Both the position numbers and the translations under genes were made by a program. Under the pieces are notes generated by a model. The model ran no database searches and was not told the origin of the DNA. It saw nothing but the letters and a program-made list of their open reading frames with translations. Below are positions 1-6,775 of a stretch of DNA of 33,724 bases, in pieces (within the stretch, counting starts at the first letter, position 1; every line of letters begins with the position of its first letter). The DNA is from Lactiplantibacillus fabifermentans DSM 21115 (lineage in GTDB: Bacteria; Bacillota; Bacilli; Lactobacillales; Lactobacillaceae): contig NZ_AYGX02000140.1 of the NCBI RefSeq assembly GCF_000498955.2, forward strand, positions 1 to 33,724. Reading direction: 5' to 3'.

Positions 1-52
1 GAAGCTGATCTTTTTTGTCCGAACAGCGTTCGGATTAATTTTACAATCTACC
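1..52. mobile_element. Inverted-repeat end of an IS element (left edge)
   Basis: The first 52 bases match the reverse complement of the last 52 bases of the window. Shared blocks are TTTGTCC, TTCGGATTAA, a TTT core and CAATCTACC, with 2 mismatches in the last 23 positions. Both copies end with CAATCTACC pointing into the window, and coding sequence is interrupted exactly at both junctions. Read outward the end begins GGTAGATTGTAAA, which resembles the E. coli IS30 terminus (TGTAGATTC...), so an IS30-family element is my best guess. It carries an internal palindrome, TCCGAAC-AGC-GTTCGGA, at 18-34. No transposase is inside the window. Confidence 0.7.
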
Positions 53-1040
53 AAATCGATATCTTTTTATAAATCAAATAACTCGCATGTGTGTGTCGGA
101 GCCCGTGAAACGTAATTGTTTTAATTCCAAGCTTTTGATGAGCAGCTCTTAATAATTTATTGACGGCATTATCGTTGGGAACGTCTGGGCTGTGTATGCC
201 GATAAAGATTAATTGTAAGTCGTTTTTTAGACAACAAGTGACTTGGTCTTGTTGTAGCGTCGTCAGTACTTTGATTAGGGTGGGTGGAATCGTAATGGTA
301 CGATTTGACGCTTGGGTTTTGGTAGGCAAAAAATCGCCGGGACCTTTATAGTCGAGCGTTTTATCAATCCGAATGGTCTGATTTTGAAAATCAATGTCGT
401 CCCATGTTAGTCCAGCAATTTCGGAATAACGAGCACCGGTCAGTAGGCCGGTTAGAATCATGACGGCACTAATGTTAGCGATTGAGGCTTTCGGCATAAT
501 ATAATCGCGTAATTTACGCATGTCGGCCAAATCTAAATAGTTGTCATTGTGGGTCCCATAATCGGTACATTGTGGAATTACAGTTCTGGTTGTAAAATTA
601 CGCCGGATAACACCATCATCGACAGCGTCACTAACACAAGCGCGACAATGACCAGCAATTTTTGCGACCGTCTCGCGCGAATACGACTTGGCTAAGTGGT
701 TAATGAAATTTTGGTACCTAGCTCGTGAGATGGTCGCAATTTTTTGTTGACCAAAATGGCGGCCAATTTTATCCAATGTGAATTCATAATTCCGGTAAGT
801 AGCTGGAGCAACTTTAGCGGCTTTATACGTTTCGAACCATTCTTGGAAATAGTCATAAAATGTCCGATTCGAAGTGAGCAGATCAGCGCCCTCGAGTTTT
901 GCTTGTTCATACATATTGGCAAAATAAGTTGCTGCTTGCTTAGTCTTAAAAGTGCCATTTTTTTGGCGGCGTTTACCAGTAGCATCATGATAACTTACTC
1001 TGACTGCCCATGAGGAACCGCGTTTGATAATACTTGCCAT
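48..1040 (-). pseudogene. int: Phage-type tyrosine recombinase (integrase), C-terminus lost
   Basis: This is a site-specific integrase of the lactobacillus prophage type. It has an N-terminal arm-binding domain (MASIIKRGSSWAVRVSY), a SAM-like core-binding domain at about residues 60-160, and the start of the catalytic domain. Catalytic Arg I is visible in TGARYSEIAGL, the beta-hairpin Lys in TKTQASNRTI, and the HxxR box in HGLRHTHAS. The reading frame stops just after KKISI. The second active-site His/Trp and the nucleophilic Tyr (about 40 residues) are missing. The last codon and the TAG stop lie in the IS end at 1-52, so insertion truncated the gene. The start is supported by AAAGGAAG 7 bases upstream of ATG. 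The protein should be catalytically dead. Confidence 0.85.
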
Positions 1041-1194
1041 ATTGATCTTCCTTTCATACTTGTTAGCATGACATCGTTAAAAACGGCGATTGTTGACCTC
1101 ACCTCCTTTGCGATAATGGCTTAGACGAAAAAGGGGCATAATAAATACCAGCATTTTACATTGGGCGCAGCATTGGACTAAATTTAGCAAGGGT

Positions 1195-1416
1195 TTATTT
1201 GTTTGAGTAAAAGGGGTCGTGCCCATCATGATGATACCGGTAAATAAGGTCGTAGGTGATGAGCGCGCCACTGAGCACTAGCCAAAACAGTAACTGATGC
1301 GCATGCACCCAAATTAACCCATCAATAACTAATGCGAAGGGCAATGCAAGCCAAATCCATTTGGTGAATAGTTTATAAGTAAATAGGCAAAATAGTGTTG
1401 CCATCAAAAATAACAT
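1195..1416 (-). CDS. Small two-helix membrane protein, unknown function
   Basis: This 73-residue protein has two hydrophobic segments, about residues 1-30 and 38-60. It ends in a His/Asp-rich hydrophilic tail (YRYHHDGHDPFYSNK). The start is supported by AAGGAGC about 7 bases upstream of ATG. It lies just upstream of the truncated integrase on the same strand, with 154 bases between them that hold a good Shine-Dalgarno-like GGAGGTGAGG but no convincing ORF. The position suggests prophage cargo or a host flanking gene. I do not recognise the family, and the His-rich tail alone does not prove metal binding. Confidence 0.6.
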   Translation of the reverse strand: MLFLMATLFCLFTYKLFTKWIWLALPFALVIDGLIWVHAHQLLFWLVLSGALITYDLIYRYHHDGHDPFYSNK

Positions 1417-1604
1417 TGTTTTTGCTCCTTAATTTGTAAAACTAGCGTATCAATACGTAAATATTACTGCCAGACGGTGTTGGTGACAATACTGATTAAG
1501 CAATCACGGTTTGGGCAAAATAGCTCCGAAGTGGGGTAGCTTAAATAGGCGTAAATATATACTGGGCTTACCCAGATTGAGATTGAACAGAAAAAAGGGG
1601 TAAA

Positions 1605-1866
1605 ATGAGTAAAAAGGCGAATACCATTGTTTTTTGGATTATGGCTATCATACTGGTCGGATGGGCTATTGGCAGCCAATAAAACAACTTTTAAGCTACT
1701 TAAAAGCACTGCCAAAAATAGTAAGGCGACTCAGACATCAGGTTATCAAGCGCAAGACCAAAACATGGCTAGGTACACAACCATAATCAAGAATAAAGCC
1801 GTCGATGTTGGTATTGTTCAAACCCGGAAATACAACTGGACAATTAAAAGAATTGAGGCTCAGTGA
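1605..1866 (+). pseudogene. Frameshifted small membrane-anchored or secreted protein
   Basis: Translation from ATG 1605 gives a short N-terminus with one transmembrane or signal segment (MSKKANTIVFWIMAIILVGW) and stops after 25 codons at 1680-1682. The +1 frame then stays open to a TGA at 1864-1866, with a Lys/Thr/Ser-rich linker followed by a hydrophilic tail (ARYTTIIKNKAVDVGIVQ). Joined, the two frames make one roughly 86-residue protein with an N-terminal anchor and an extracytoplasmic tail, a common layout for small prophage lysogeny-module proteins. The shift lies around 1665-1680. An AAAAGGGG ribosome binding site precedes the ATG. The function is unknown, and a sequencing error could mimic the lesion. 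Confidence 0.55.
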
Positions 1867-1936
1867 CATGGTACATTTTTAACGGTGCTATGCGCTGTGG
1901 TATTGGCACGTCTCAACAAGAGCGAGGAAGTTTCCT

Positions 1937-2449
1937 ATGACAATTAAACAATATGACCCATTGCTACCAACTTTGTTATTATCACTTCATCCAGAAAATA
2001 CGGCAGCCATTATTGCCGGTACCAAGATTATTGAATATCGCCGTCGATTTTATCAAGATGCCTTTCAAGCCTTCGTTTACACGACTGGCGCTCAAGGAGG
2101 GATTGAACTATTCATTCGTTGTGACAAGCCAATTCAGGCCACTGCCGCGGTTTTAGGACAAATCGGAGCAATCTTACAGCATGACGTCGCCGACGAAATT
2201 AGCGCTTATTTTGCGGCTCGTAATACGGGCCTGGAAATTCCTATCGTTGCGTTTGAACGCCTTCCAAAAATTAGTCTAACAACTATGAGAACCAAGTTTA
2301 GTAACTTTGTGACGCCACAAGGTTATACTTTTTTAGATAAACCAGCACGGCAAGACCAACTCACTTATTTGCGTCAACAACCGGGCTTCCAGGCGACCAC
2401 CATTGATTGGCAGCCTAAATATGAGCAAATCAAGGACTTGTTTGCATAA
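1937..2449 (+). CDS. ASCH/PUA-like domain protein
   Basis: This 170-residue soluble protein resembles the ASCH/PUA-like fold in its N-terminal half: the start LLLSLHPENTAAIIAGTKII is followed by EYRRRF. That pattern (a lone beta-strand, a helix ending G-x-K-x-x-E-x-R, then short strands) is typical of ASCH proteins, which are thought to bind RNA or modified nucleotides. The C-terminal half, from about residue 90, is helical with no motif I recognise. AGGAAG lies 7 bases before the ATG, and a strong hairpin terminator follows at once, so it is probably a single-gene unit. It sits in the accessory patch between the integrase and the housekeeping genes. The substrate is unknown. Confidence 0.6.
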   Translation: MTIKQYDPLLPTLLLSLHPENTAAIIAGTKIIEYRRRFYQDAFQAFVYTTGAQGGIELFIRCDKPIQATAAVLGQIGAILQHDVADEISAYFAARNTGLEIPIVAFERLPKISLTTMRTKFSNFVTPQGYTFLDKPARQDQLTYLRQQPGFQATTIDWQPKYEQIKDLFA

Positions 2450-2495
2450 AAATACCGTTTCAGATTGAGCGTGGGCTCGCTGAAACGGTATTTTT
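2450..2495 (+). terminator. Intrinsic terminator after the ASCH-like gene
   Basis: The arms AAATACCGTTTCAG and CTGAAACGGTATTT enclose a loop of about 16 bases and are followed by TTTTT. The A-run on the other side means it could also serve the minus-strand HTH gene. Confidence 0.85.
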
Positions 2496-2529
2496 GGTCC
2501 TAACTAAGTAAAGTGATGGTCCTTGTTGA

Positions 2530-2751
2530 TCAGTTGTCGTTAGCCTCGAGTTCAATCATTTCGTCTAACACTTGGCCAGGCGTTTTATCGAGCGCAGCGG
2601 CAGTTGCCTTTAGAATTCGCCCGGAAATACTATTGGTGCCGCCATTGGAATCACTGGCACGTTGTAAGGTGGACTGACTTAAACCAGTCATTTTGGCAAT
2701 CTGATAACGGGTGACATTTTGATTATCTAAGTACACTTGAAAAATATTCAT
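2530..2751 (-). CDS. Small XRE-like helix-turn-helix protein
   Basis: This 73-residue protein is essentially a single DNA-binding domain. The helix-turn-helix is in RYQIAKMTGLSQSTLQRASD, followed by two helices (ISGRILKATAAALDKTPGQV) typical of Cro/CI-like folds. It has no dimerisation or effector domain, so it is either a stand-alone Cro-like regulator or an antitoxin-like protein. The start has GAGGT 8 bases upstream of ATG. It may regulate the divergent or upstream promoter region at about 2950-3060, which carries direct repeats. It fits a prophage remnant but could also be a host gene. Confidence 0.7.
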   Translation of the reverse strand: MNIFQVYLDNQNVTRYQIAKMTGLSQSTLQRASDSNGGTNSISGRILKATAAALDKTPGQVLDEMIELEANDN

Positions 2752-2847
2752 TTTATTAACCTCATACTACTTAAATTGAAATAGAGCTATATCTTAGTGA
2801 ATAATTGTGGCGAATTAATGGGGTAGCAGTTGGGTCTTTGAACTAGA

Positions 2848-2940
2848 TTAAGTAAGGATGGCAATCACAGTAAGGGCAATTAACACGATCAGAACTGCGA
2901 TTTGAATGTAATCGCGCGTTTCGTTTGAGATATGAGACAC
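2848..2940 (-). CDS. Possible tiny hydrophobic peptide (toxin-like), non-ATG start
   Basis: A perfect AGGAGG precedes an open frame that reads SNETRDYIQIAVLIVLIALT and then VIAILT-stop. It is a short polar head and one transmembrane helix, 27-30 residues in all, as in small holin-like or type I toxin peptides of lactobacilli. No ATG is in frame. The GTG at 2940-2938 overlaps the Shine-Dalgarno itself, whereas an ATC 8 bases after AGGAGG sits where a start codon would be expected. Either the start is non-canonical or an ATG was lost and the peptide is silent. Function is inferred only from shape and position next to the HTH gene. Confidence 0.4.
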   Translation of the reverse strand: MSHISNETRDYIQIAVLIVLIALTVIAILT

Positions 2941-3015
2941 CTCCTAAAATAGTCAGTGATCGACTACGTTTGGACCGACACGCTGTAGATATAAATTTTA
3001 CAATTAGAGATATAC

Positions 3016-3051
3016 TGTAAAACGTTTATATGTAATTATAATGTAAAACGT
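3016..3051. repeat. Direct repeat TGTAAAACGT, likely promoter/operator region
   Basis: TGTAAAACGT occurs at 3016-3025 and again at 3042-3051, a 26-bp period, separated by AT-rich DNA containing TATAAT-like hexamers. On the minus strand each copy supplies a TTTACA -35-like hexamer. The rest of 2941-3200 shows no gene. The repeats probably bind a regulator (perhaps the adjacent HTH protein) in front of the small peptide and HTH genes, but that link is inference. Confidence 0.45.
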
Positions 3052-3204
3052 ATAAAAATGCTTGTTTTTTTGATACAGCCAAGTGATTCAAAGCGAACAA
3101 AATTAATTTTTACCATCAGTAGCGCGGGTCCAGCTGGAGTGCTCGTTTGGTTAATTAGAGTTGAATTCAATCATTCTTGGAGATGCCAACTAATTTTTGC
3201 ATAC

Positions 3205-3245
3205 AAAAAGAGCTAAAATCGCAAGATGCGGTTTTGGCTCTTTTT
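3205..3245 (-). terminator. Intrinsic terminator of the GNAT gene
   Basis: The inverted repeat AAAAAGAGCTAAAA / TTTTGGCTCTTTTT lies just beyond the GNAT stop codon. On the minus strand it is followed by a T-rich tail. Confidence 0.85.
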
Positions 3246-3250
3246 ATTAA

Positions 3251-3772
3251 CTAACGAATGATTTTTTCATAAACGAAGCAAGCATCATCGGGATGGTAGA
3301 CGCCATCCATCTTGCCGACGCGTTCGAAGTTCATTTTGGCGATTAAGTGTTGCATGGCCATGTTATCCGTATGGGTATCAATCCGGATACTCTTGATTTC
3401 AGGATGTTCTTTAGTAATATGGGCAATAATTTTTTCGAATAATTGCGTGGCATAACCGTGACCGGCATGGCTCGAATGAATCGCCACCCGATGAATGACG
3501 ACGTATGGGTCAGTGGTGTTTAACCAAGTGGCATCCGCGGTGTCGTAAGTGGCATCTGGGGATGGCACGACAGCGACCGCACCAACCGTGGCGTTATCGT
3601 CAGCGTTGAATAAGTAAGCCGCACCTTGCATAATATCTGCCGTAATTTGTTTGCGGGAAGGATAGTCGCCTTGCCATTGGTTGACGCCGGCTTCGGCGAG
3701 TTGGTTACGACCATCACTTAAAATATCAATGATCGTGTCTAAATCATCTAAAGTTGCTTGTTTGAAATACAT
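3251..3772 (-). CDS. GNAT-family N-acetyltransferase
   Basis: This 173-residue single-domain acetyl-CoA-dependent acetyltransferase contains the GNAT core. Motif D/A reads VVIHRVAIHSSHAGHGYATQ, where the HAGHGYA loop corresponds to the acetyl-CoA pyrophosphate-binding R/Q-x-x-G-x-G/A signature. A later segment, MQHLIAKMNFERVGKMD, is the usual C-terminal N-x-x-x-x-x-x-Y/F-x-K/R-x-G-F pattern. The acceptor substrate cannot be read from sequence. GGAG lies about 9 bases before ATG, and a terminator follows directly, so it is monocistronic. A -10-like TATACT is visible about 60 bases upstream. Confidence 0.88.
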   Translation of the reverse strand: MYFKQATLDDLDTIIDILSDGRNQLAEAGVNQWQGDYPSRKQITADIMQGAAYLFNADDNATVGAVAVVPSPDATYDTADATWLNTTDPYVVIHRVAIHSSHAGHGYATQLFEKIIAHITKEHPEIKSIRIDTHTDNMAMQHLIAKMNFERVGKMDGVYHPDDACFVYEKIIR

Positions 3773-3885
3773 TGAAATGACTCCTCTCTAAACTGCCCGC
3801 GGTCGTAAAAGACACGCTCGACTTTAAATAGTATACAGAATTGAGTTCAGAATGAAACTATTTTCACTCGATTCTTAGGATTTTT

Positions 3886-4722
3886 TCAATTAAACGTCGT
3901 TTTCAAAATGGCTTGCGCTTGTGCGTCTAAACCGTGAGCGGCGTTGTAATCGGCGACACGTTGCGGGGCATATTGATACGTATTGGTCCGCAGCGTCCGT
4001 TTGTAAAATGGTAAATAGGGCAATTGTTTTTCATGCGCGATAGCCACCGCGGCGTCGACATCAAAATCAACGTGGCGATAATCAATGGCTTGCACGCCAG
4101 TTTCATCAATAGTTAAAATCAAATACATCGCCCGTGGTTGACGCAAAGCGGGGTGGATAGCAGTTGGCAGGCCGACCGTTCCCGCATTTAAGATTAACTG
4201 GCCCCGAGTTGAATAGCGCATGACTGGCTGATGGGTGTGGGCGTAAATCACGATATCGGGGTTACCACTTGCCGCTTGGTCGAAGTTGAGTTGGGCTTCA
4301 GTCGGCGCCATCGTGTGACCACTGGCGAAGTTAGGCAAGACGTGTTGTAATCGAATCGTTAAGGGACCGACATGTTTGGTGACCGTCATGGGTAAGTGCA
4401 ATAACTGGTCAAAGTGGGTTGAAGTTAACTGGGCATAATCATAAGCCGTTAATATCGTTGCCATAACTTGTTTAGGTTTGGTAAAGTTTTCGGCGGTTGC
4501 CTTTAAAACTTTACGATAATTTTGTTCATGATTACCGAGCACTGCAGCGGTTGGGTGGACCGTTTCGAGTAATTGTAAACATTTTTCAGATTCGGGCCCG
4601 CGGACAGCAACATCACCAACTGTCCAATATTCGTTGACGTGCTGGGCTTTAGCGTCTGCTAGGACGGCGGCTAAGGCGGTGGCATTGCCATGAATGTCAG
4701 ATAAAACAGCAATTCTTTGCAT
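3886..4722 (-). CDS. Calcineurin-like metallophosphoesterase (YfcE-type)
   Basis: This soluble protein of about 278 residues has all the metal-binding motifs of the calcineurin-like superfamily. DxH is in AVLSDIHGN at the N-terminus, GD in TVGDVAVRGPE, GNHE in VLGNHEQN, and the final pair of His is in VIYAHTHQP. It probably hydrolyses a phosphodiester with two bound Mn/Fe ions, but the substrate is not predictable. I start at ATG 4722 because AAAGGAAC lies 6 bases upstream. An in-frame TTG further upstream would place the Shine-Dalgarno inside the gene. It runs alone between GNAT and the candidate sRNA. Confidence 0.85.
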   Translation of the reverse strand: MQRIAVLSDIHGNATALAAVLADAKAQHVNEYWTVGDVAVRGPESEKCLQLLETVHPTAAVLGNHEQNYRKVLKATAENFTKPKQVMATILTAYDYAQLTSTHFDQLLHLPMTVTKHVGPLTIRLQHVLPNFASGHTMAPTEAQLNFDQAASGNPDIVIYAHTHQPVMRYSTRGQLILNAGTVGLPTAIHPALRQPRAMYLILTIDETGVQAIDYRHVDFDVDAAVAIAHEKQLPYLPFYKRTLRTNTYQYAPQRVADYNAAHGLDAQAQAILKTTFN

Positions 4723-4799
4723 ATGTAAAGTTCCTTTCAAGCGACATTTTCACAACGTGCACGGCCGGAATTGAAATGTTGCAAATTTGTCAGTTTGTA

Positions 4800-4839
4800 A
4801 TTACTTCGCAAAGCGAATGTAATTTAAATCTGTTATAAT
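4800..4839 (+). promoter_or_regulatory. Extended -10 promoter with upstream inverted repeat
   Basis: TGTTATAAT at 4831-4839 is an extended -10 (TGn-TATAAT). Immediately upstream lies an imperfect inverted repeat ATTACTTCGC-AAA-GCGAATGTAAT (about 4800-4822) where a -35 would be. No -35 consensus is present, so an activator or operator at the repeat is plausible. The only thing downstream is the short structured segment at 4845-4931. Confidence 0.55.
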
Positions 4840-4844
4840 AATTT

Positions 4845-4931
4845 CGAAACGAAGTAATATATTAGCACGTATATTCAAGCCAATTCGTTTCGCGGCCGTG
4901 GTCATCCTTTGTGATGATGACGGCTTTTATT
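4845..4931 (+). ncRNA. Candidate small RNA of about 85 nt
   Basis: The segment starts at the predicted transcription start of the extended -10 promoter. It has a first hairpin closed by CGAAACGAA (4845-4853) with TTCGTTTCG (4884-4892). A second hairpin, GCCGTGGTCATC (4895-4906) with GATGATGACGGC (4913-4924), has one internal mismatch patch and is followed by TTTTATTTT, an intrinsic terminator. There is no ORF with a ribosome binding site. It is therefore a free-standing promoter-hairpin-terminator unit between two protein genes. I do not recognise an Rfam family. Confidence 0.5.
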
Positions 4932-4997
4932 TTAGCATAAATTATTCAGTAAGCTGATTTTCCGGTCATAAAAAAATAAATTAAAATAAAATTAGTA

Positions 4998-5026
4998 TTG
5001 ACAGTATAAAATGAGAATGTTTTAAT
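4998..5026 (+). promoter_or_regulatory. Promoter of the aromatic operon
   Basis: TTGACA (4998-5003), a 17-bp spacer and TTTAAT (5021-5026) form a near-consensus housekeeping promoter. Transcription would start near 5033, giving a leader RNA of about 300 nt before the first structural gene. Confidence 0.8.
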
Positions 5027-5054
5027 AGTCACAACAACCAAACGGAAAGGAACG

Positions 5055-5117
5055 ATGTTTATGAGAACGACTTTTGCTAACAACGCGTATTATTACGGCT
5101 TTACTTACTTTAGGTAG
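5055..5117 (+). CDS. Tyr/Phe-rich leader peptide of the aromatic operon
   Basis: A short ORF begins at ATG 5055 or, better spaced from AAAGGA, at ATG 5061. It encodes MRTTFANNAYYYGFTYFR and stops at TAG 5115-5117. Four Tyr and two Phe fall within the last eight codons before the final Arg (YYYGFTYF), with another Phe earlier. This density of the operon's end products, behind a strong promoter and ahead of competing hairpins and a terminator, is the signature of a ribosome-sensing attenuation leader. The coding segment 5070-5081 is complementary to 5168-5178, so ribosome position should change the downstream folding. Ordinary protein function is not expected. Confidence 0.82.
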   Translation: MFMRTTFANNAYYYGFTYFR

Positions 5118-5263
5118 CGCCCGTATCAGTAACTTAGATACGGACGTCTCGCACGTTCGTGTCTAAGGTTAGCAAAGTCAGTTTTGACTTGGCCAGCTAG
5201 ACACGTAAAGTCTAGCCGGCAAATATCGTTTTACCACGCCATCTTCGTCACGATGGTTAGCCG
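5118..5263 (+). promoter_or_regulatory. Attenuator leader with mutually exclusive hairpins
   Basis: Visible pairings: CCGTATC 5121-5127 with GATACGG 5137-5143; 5133-5147 with 5153-5167 (15 pairs including two G-U), incompatible with the first; GTTAGCAAAGT 5168-5178 with leader-peptide codons 5070-5081; AAGTCA 5175-5180 with TGACTT 5185-5190; and GCCAGCTAGAC 5192-5202 with GTCTAGCCGGC 5210-5220. TCTAGCCGG 5211-5219 can instead pair with CCAGCTAGA 5264-5272, the 5' arm of the terminator, making an antiterminator. The alternation of structures fits transcription attenuation. Which state follows starvation needs folding analysis. Confidence 0.7.
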
Positions 5264-5296
5264 CCAGCTAGATTTTAAAATCTAGCTGGTTTTTTT
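5264..5296 (+). terminator. Attenuator terminator before the aromatic operon
   Basis: A perfect 13-bp stem without a spacer, CCAGCTAGATTTT / AAAATCTAGCTGG, is followed by seven T. It lies only 40 bases upstream of the first structural gene on the same strand, so it must be bypassed for operon expression. Confidence 0.9.
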
Positions 5297-5335
5297 ATCG
5301 CCATTTTCGGTTAATCAGTTGAAGGAGTGAACGTC

Positions 5336-6775
5336 ATGAATCACAAAACTTTATCAGTCAGCCTGTACTTGAACTACTTTGTGCACGGGCTTGGATTAAT
5401 TATTTTAGCGCAAAACATGCAAGCTTTGAGCCAGCATTGGCAAACGCCGCTGGCGACCGTCTCGTACGTGATTTCCGGCGTCGGGATTGGCCGGCTGTTA
5501 GCTTACTTTATTTTAGGCAACTTGTCGGATCGCTATGGTCGCCGGTTATTCGTCAACCTGGGGATGTTAAGTTACTTGATTTTCTTTGTCGGCATGGCCA
5601 ATGTGACCAACTTACAAGTGGCTTACGTTTTAGCAATCTTAGCGGGGGTCGCCAATTCTGCTTTAGATTCAGGTACTTACACGACTTTCTTAGAGATGCA
5701 AGGGGCCAAAGGGGCAGCCAATGTTTTGCTAAAAGCGTTCGTCTCGGTCGGCGAATTCTTGTTGCCACTGCTGGTGGTGACGCTCAATACCGCCAAGCTC
5801 TGGTACGGTTGGTCGTTCATGTTAGCTGCAGGTATTTTACTCGTGAACTTTTGGCTTCTTAATCGCCAAACTTTTCCGGCTAAGAATCAAGCCACAACTA
5901 CGACCGTTACGGCGGCGACTAAATTAAGTCGCCCCCGGCAATGGGCCGCTAGCTTGGGATTGGCCGGTTACGGCTACACGTCGATGGCGTTGATGATTTT
6001 ATACACGCAATGGATTAGCTTATTCGTTAAACAAGAGCTGGGTTATCACGAAGTTTTAGCGCACTTGTTATTGTCGCTTTACAGCATCGGGTCCATTACC
6101 GGGGTCCTCGTTATTTTCTGGTTACTCAAGCGCGGCGTCGCTGAAACGCGATTATTAGTCACGATGAATCTCGGCTCGTTACTATCATTAGCGGTCGTTT
6201 GTTACACGTCTTGGGGCTGGCTTTCCAGTCTGGCGGCATTTGCGTTTGGCTTCACCGCGGCCGGGGGCATTATGCAAGTTGGCCTGAACTTATTCATCAA
6301 GCTCTACCCGCAACATAAGGGGCGTATTACGGGGACTTTCTTCACCTTTGGCAGTCTCGCATCATTCACGATTCCGCTGATTACTGGCTGGTTATCCCAA
6401 CAAAGTTTAGGGGCCGCGATGCGGTTTGATTTGATTATTGGGATTGCTGGTTTGGGCCTGATTAGCTTAACGGCGTGGGCATTACGGTCGCAACCAACTT
6501 TGACGAGTCAACGCCAACAGATCAACCAAATCGACCACCAAATCATCAAATTATTGAATCAACGTTTTGAAACGGTGACGACGATTGGCGAGCTCAAACA
6601 ACAAGCACAATTGCCGGTATTAGACGCTAGTCGCGAACAACGAGTCTTGGACCGTGTCGCCCAGCAGAGTCAACAAGCGCAACATACGCCATATTTACAA
6701 GCCATTTACAAAACGATTATGGCCAATTCACGGGCTTACCAAACCACGAAAACGGAGGAACAAACACATGATTGA
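5336..6775 (+). CDS. MFS transporter fused to AroQ-type chorismate mutase
   Basis: This 479-residue two-domain protein has residues 1 to about 385 as a 12-helix major facilitator transporter with the motif A loop GNLSDRYGRRL. Residues about 388-479 form a helical AroQ chorismate mutase domain (chorismate to prephenate). Aligned by spacing to E. coli AroQ, all active-site residues are present: R393, R410, K421, D430, R433, E434, S465 and Q469. I start at ATG 5336, 8 bases after AAGGAG; the GTG at 5327 overlaps that site. It is the first gene of the operon and overlaps aroC by 8 bases. The transported substrate is unknown; a shikimate-pathway or aromatic compound is a guess from context. Confidence 0.9.
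   Translation: MNHKTLSVSLYLNYFVHGLGLIILAQNMQALSQHWQTPLATVSYVISGVGIGRLLAYFILGNLSDRYGRRLFVNLGMLSYLIFFVGMANVTNLQVAYVLAILAGVANSALDSGTYTTFLEMQGAKGAANVLLKAFVSVGEFLLPLLVVTLNTAKLWYGWSFMLAAGILLVNFWLLNRQTFPAKNQATTTTVTAATKLSRPRQWAASLGLAGYGYTSMALMILYTQWISLFVKQELGYHEVLAHLLLSLYSIGSITGVLVIFWLLKRGVAETRLLVTMNLGSLLSLAVVCYTSWGWLSSLAAFAFGFTAAGGIMQVGLNLFIKLYPQHKGRITGTFFTFGSLASFTIPLITGWLSQQSLGAAMRFDLIIGIAGLGLISLTAWALRSQPTLTSQRQQINQIDHQIIKLLNQRFETVTTIGELKQQAQLPVLDASREQRVLDRVAQQSQQAQHTPYLQAIYKTIMANSRAYQTTKTEEQTHD

Noticed and set aside
18-34. TCCGAAC-AGC-GTTCGGA resembling a Gram-positive LexA (SOS) box
   Set aside because: LexA boxes have GAAC-N4-GTTC; here the spacer is 3, and the site lies inside the IS end.
1077-1271. 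64-codon minus-strand ORF with a nearby GGAGGTGAGG
   Set aside because: It overlaps the better supported 1195-1416 gene, and the Shine-Dalgarno-like site lies inside the ORF near its end, not before its start.
5033-5335. T-box control of the aromatic operon
   Set aside because: No TGGNACCGCG consensus or specifier stem is present; the leader-peptide architecture explains the region.
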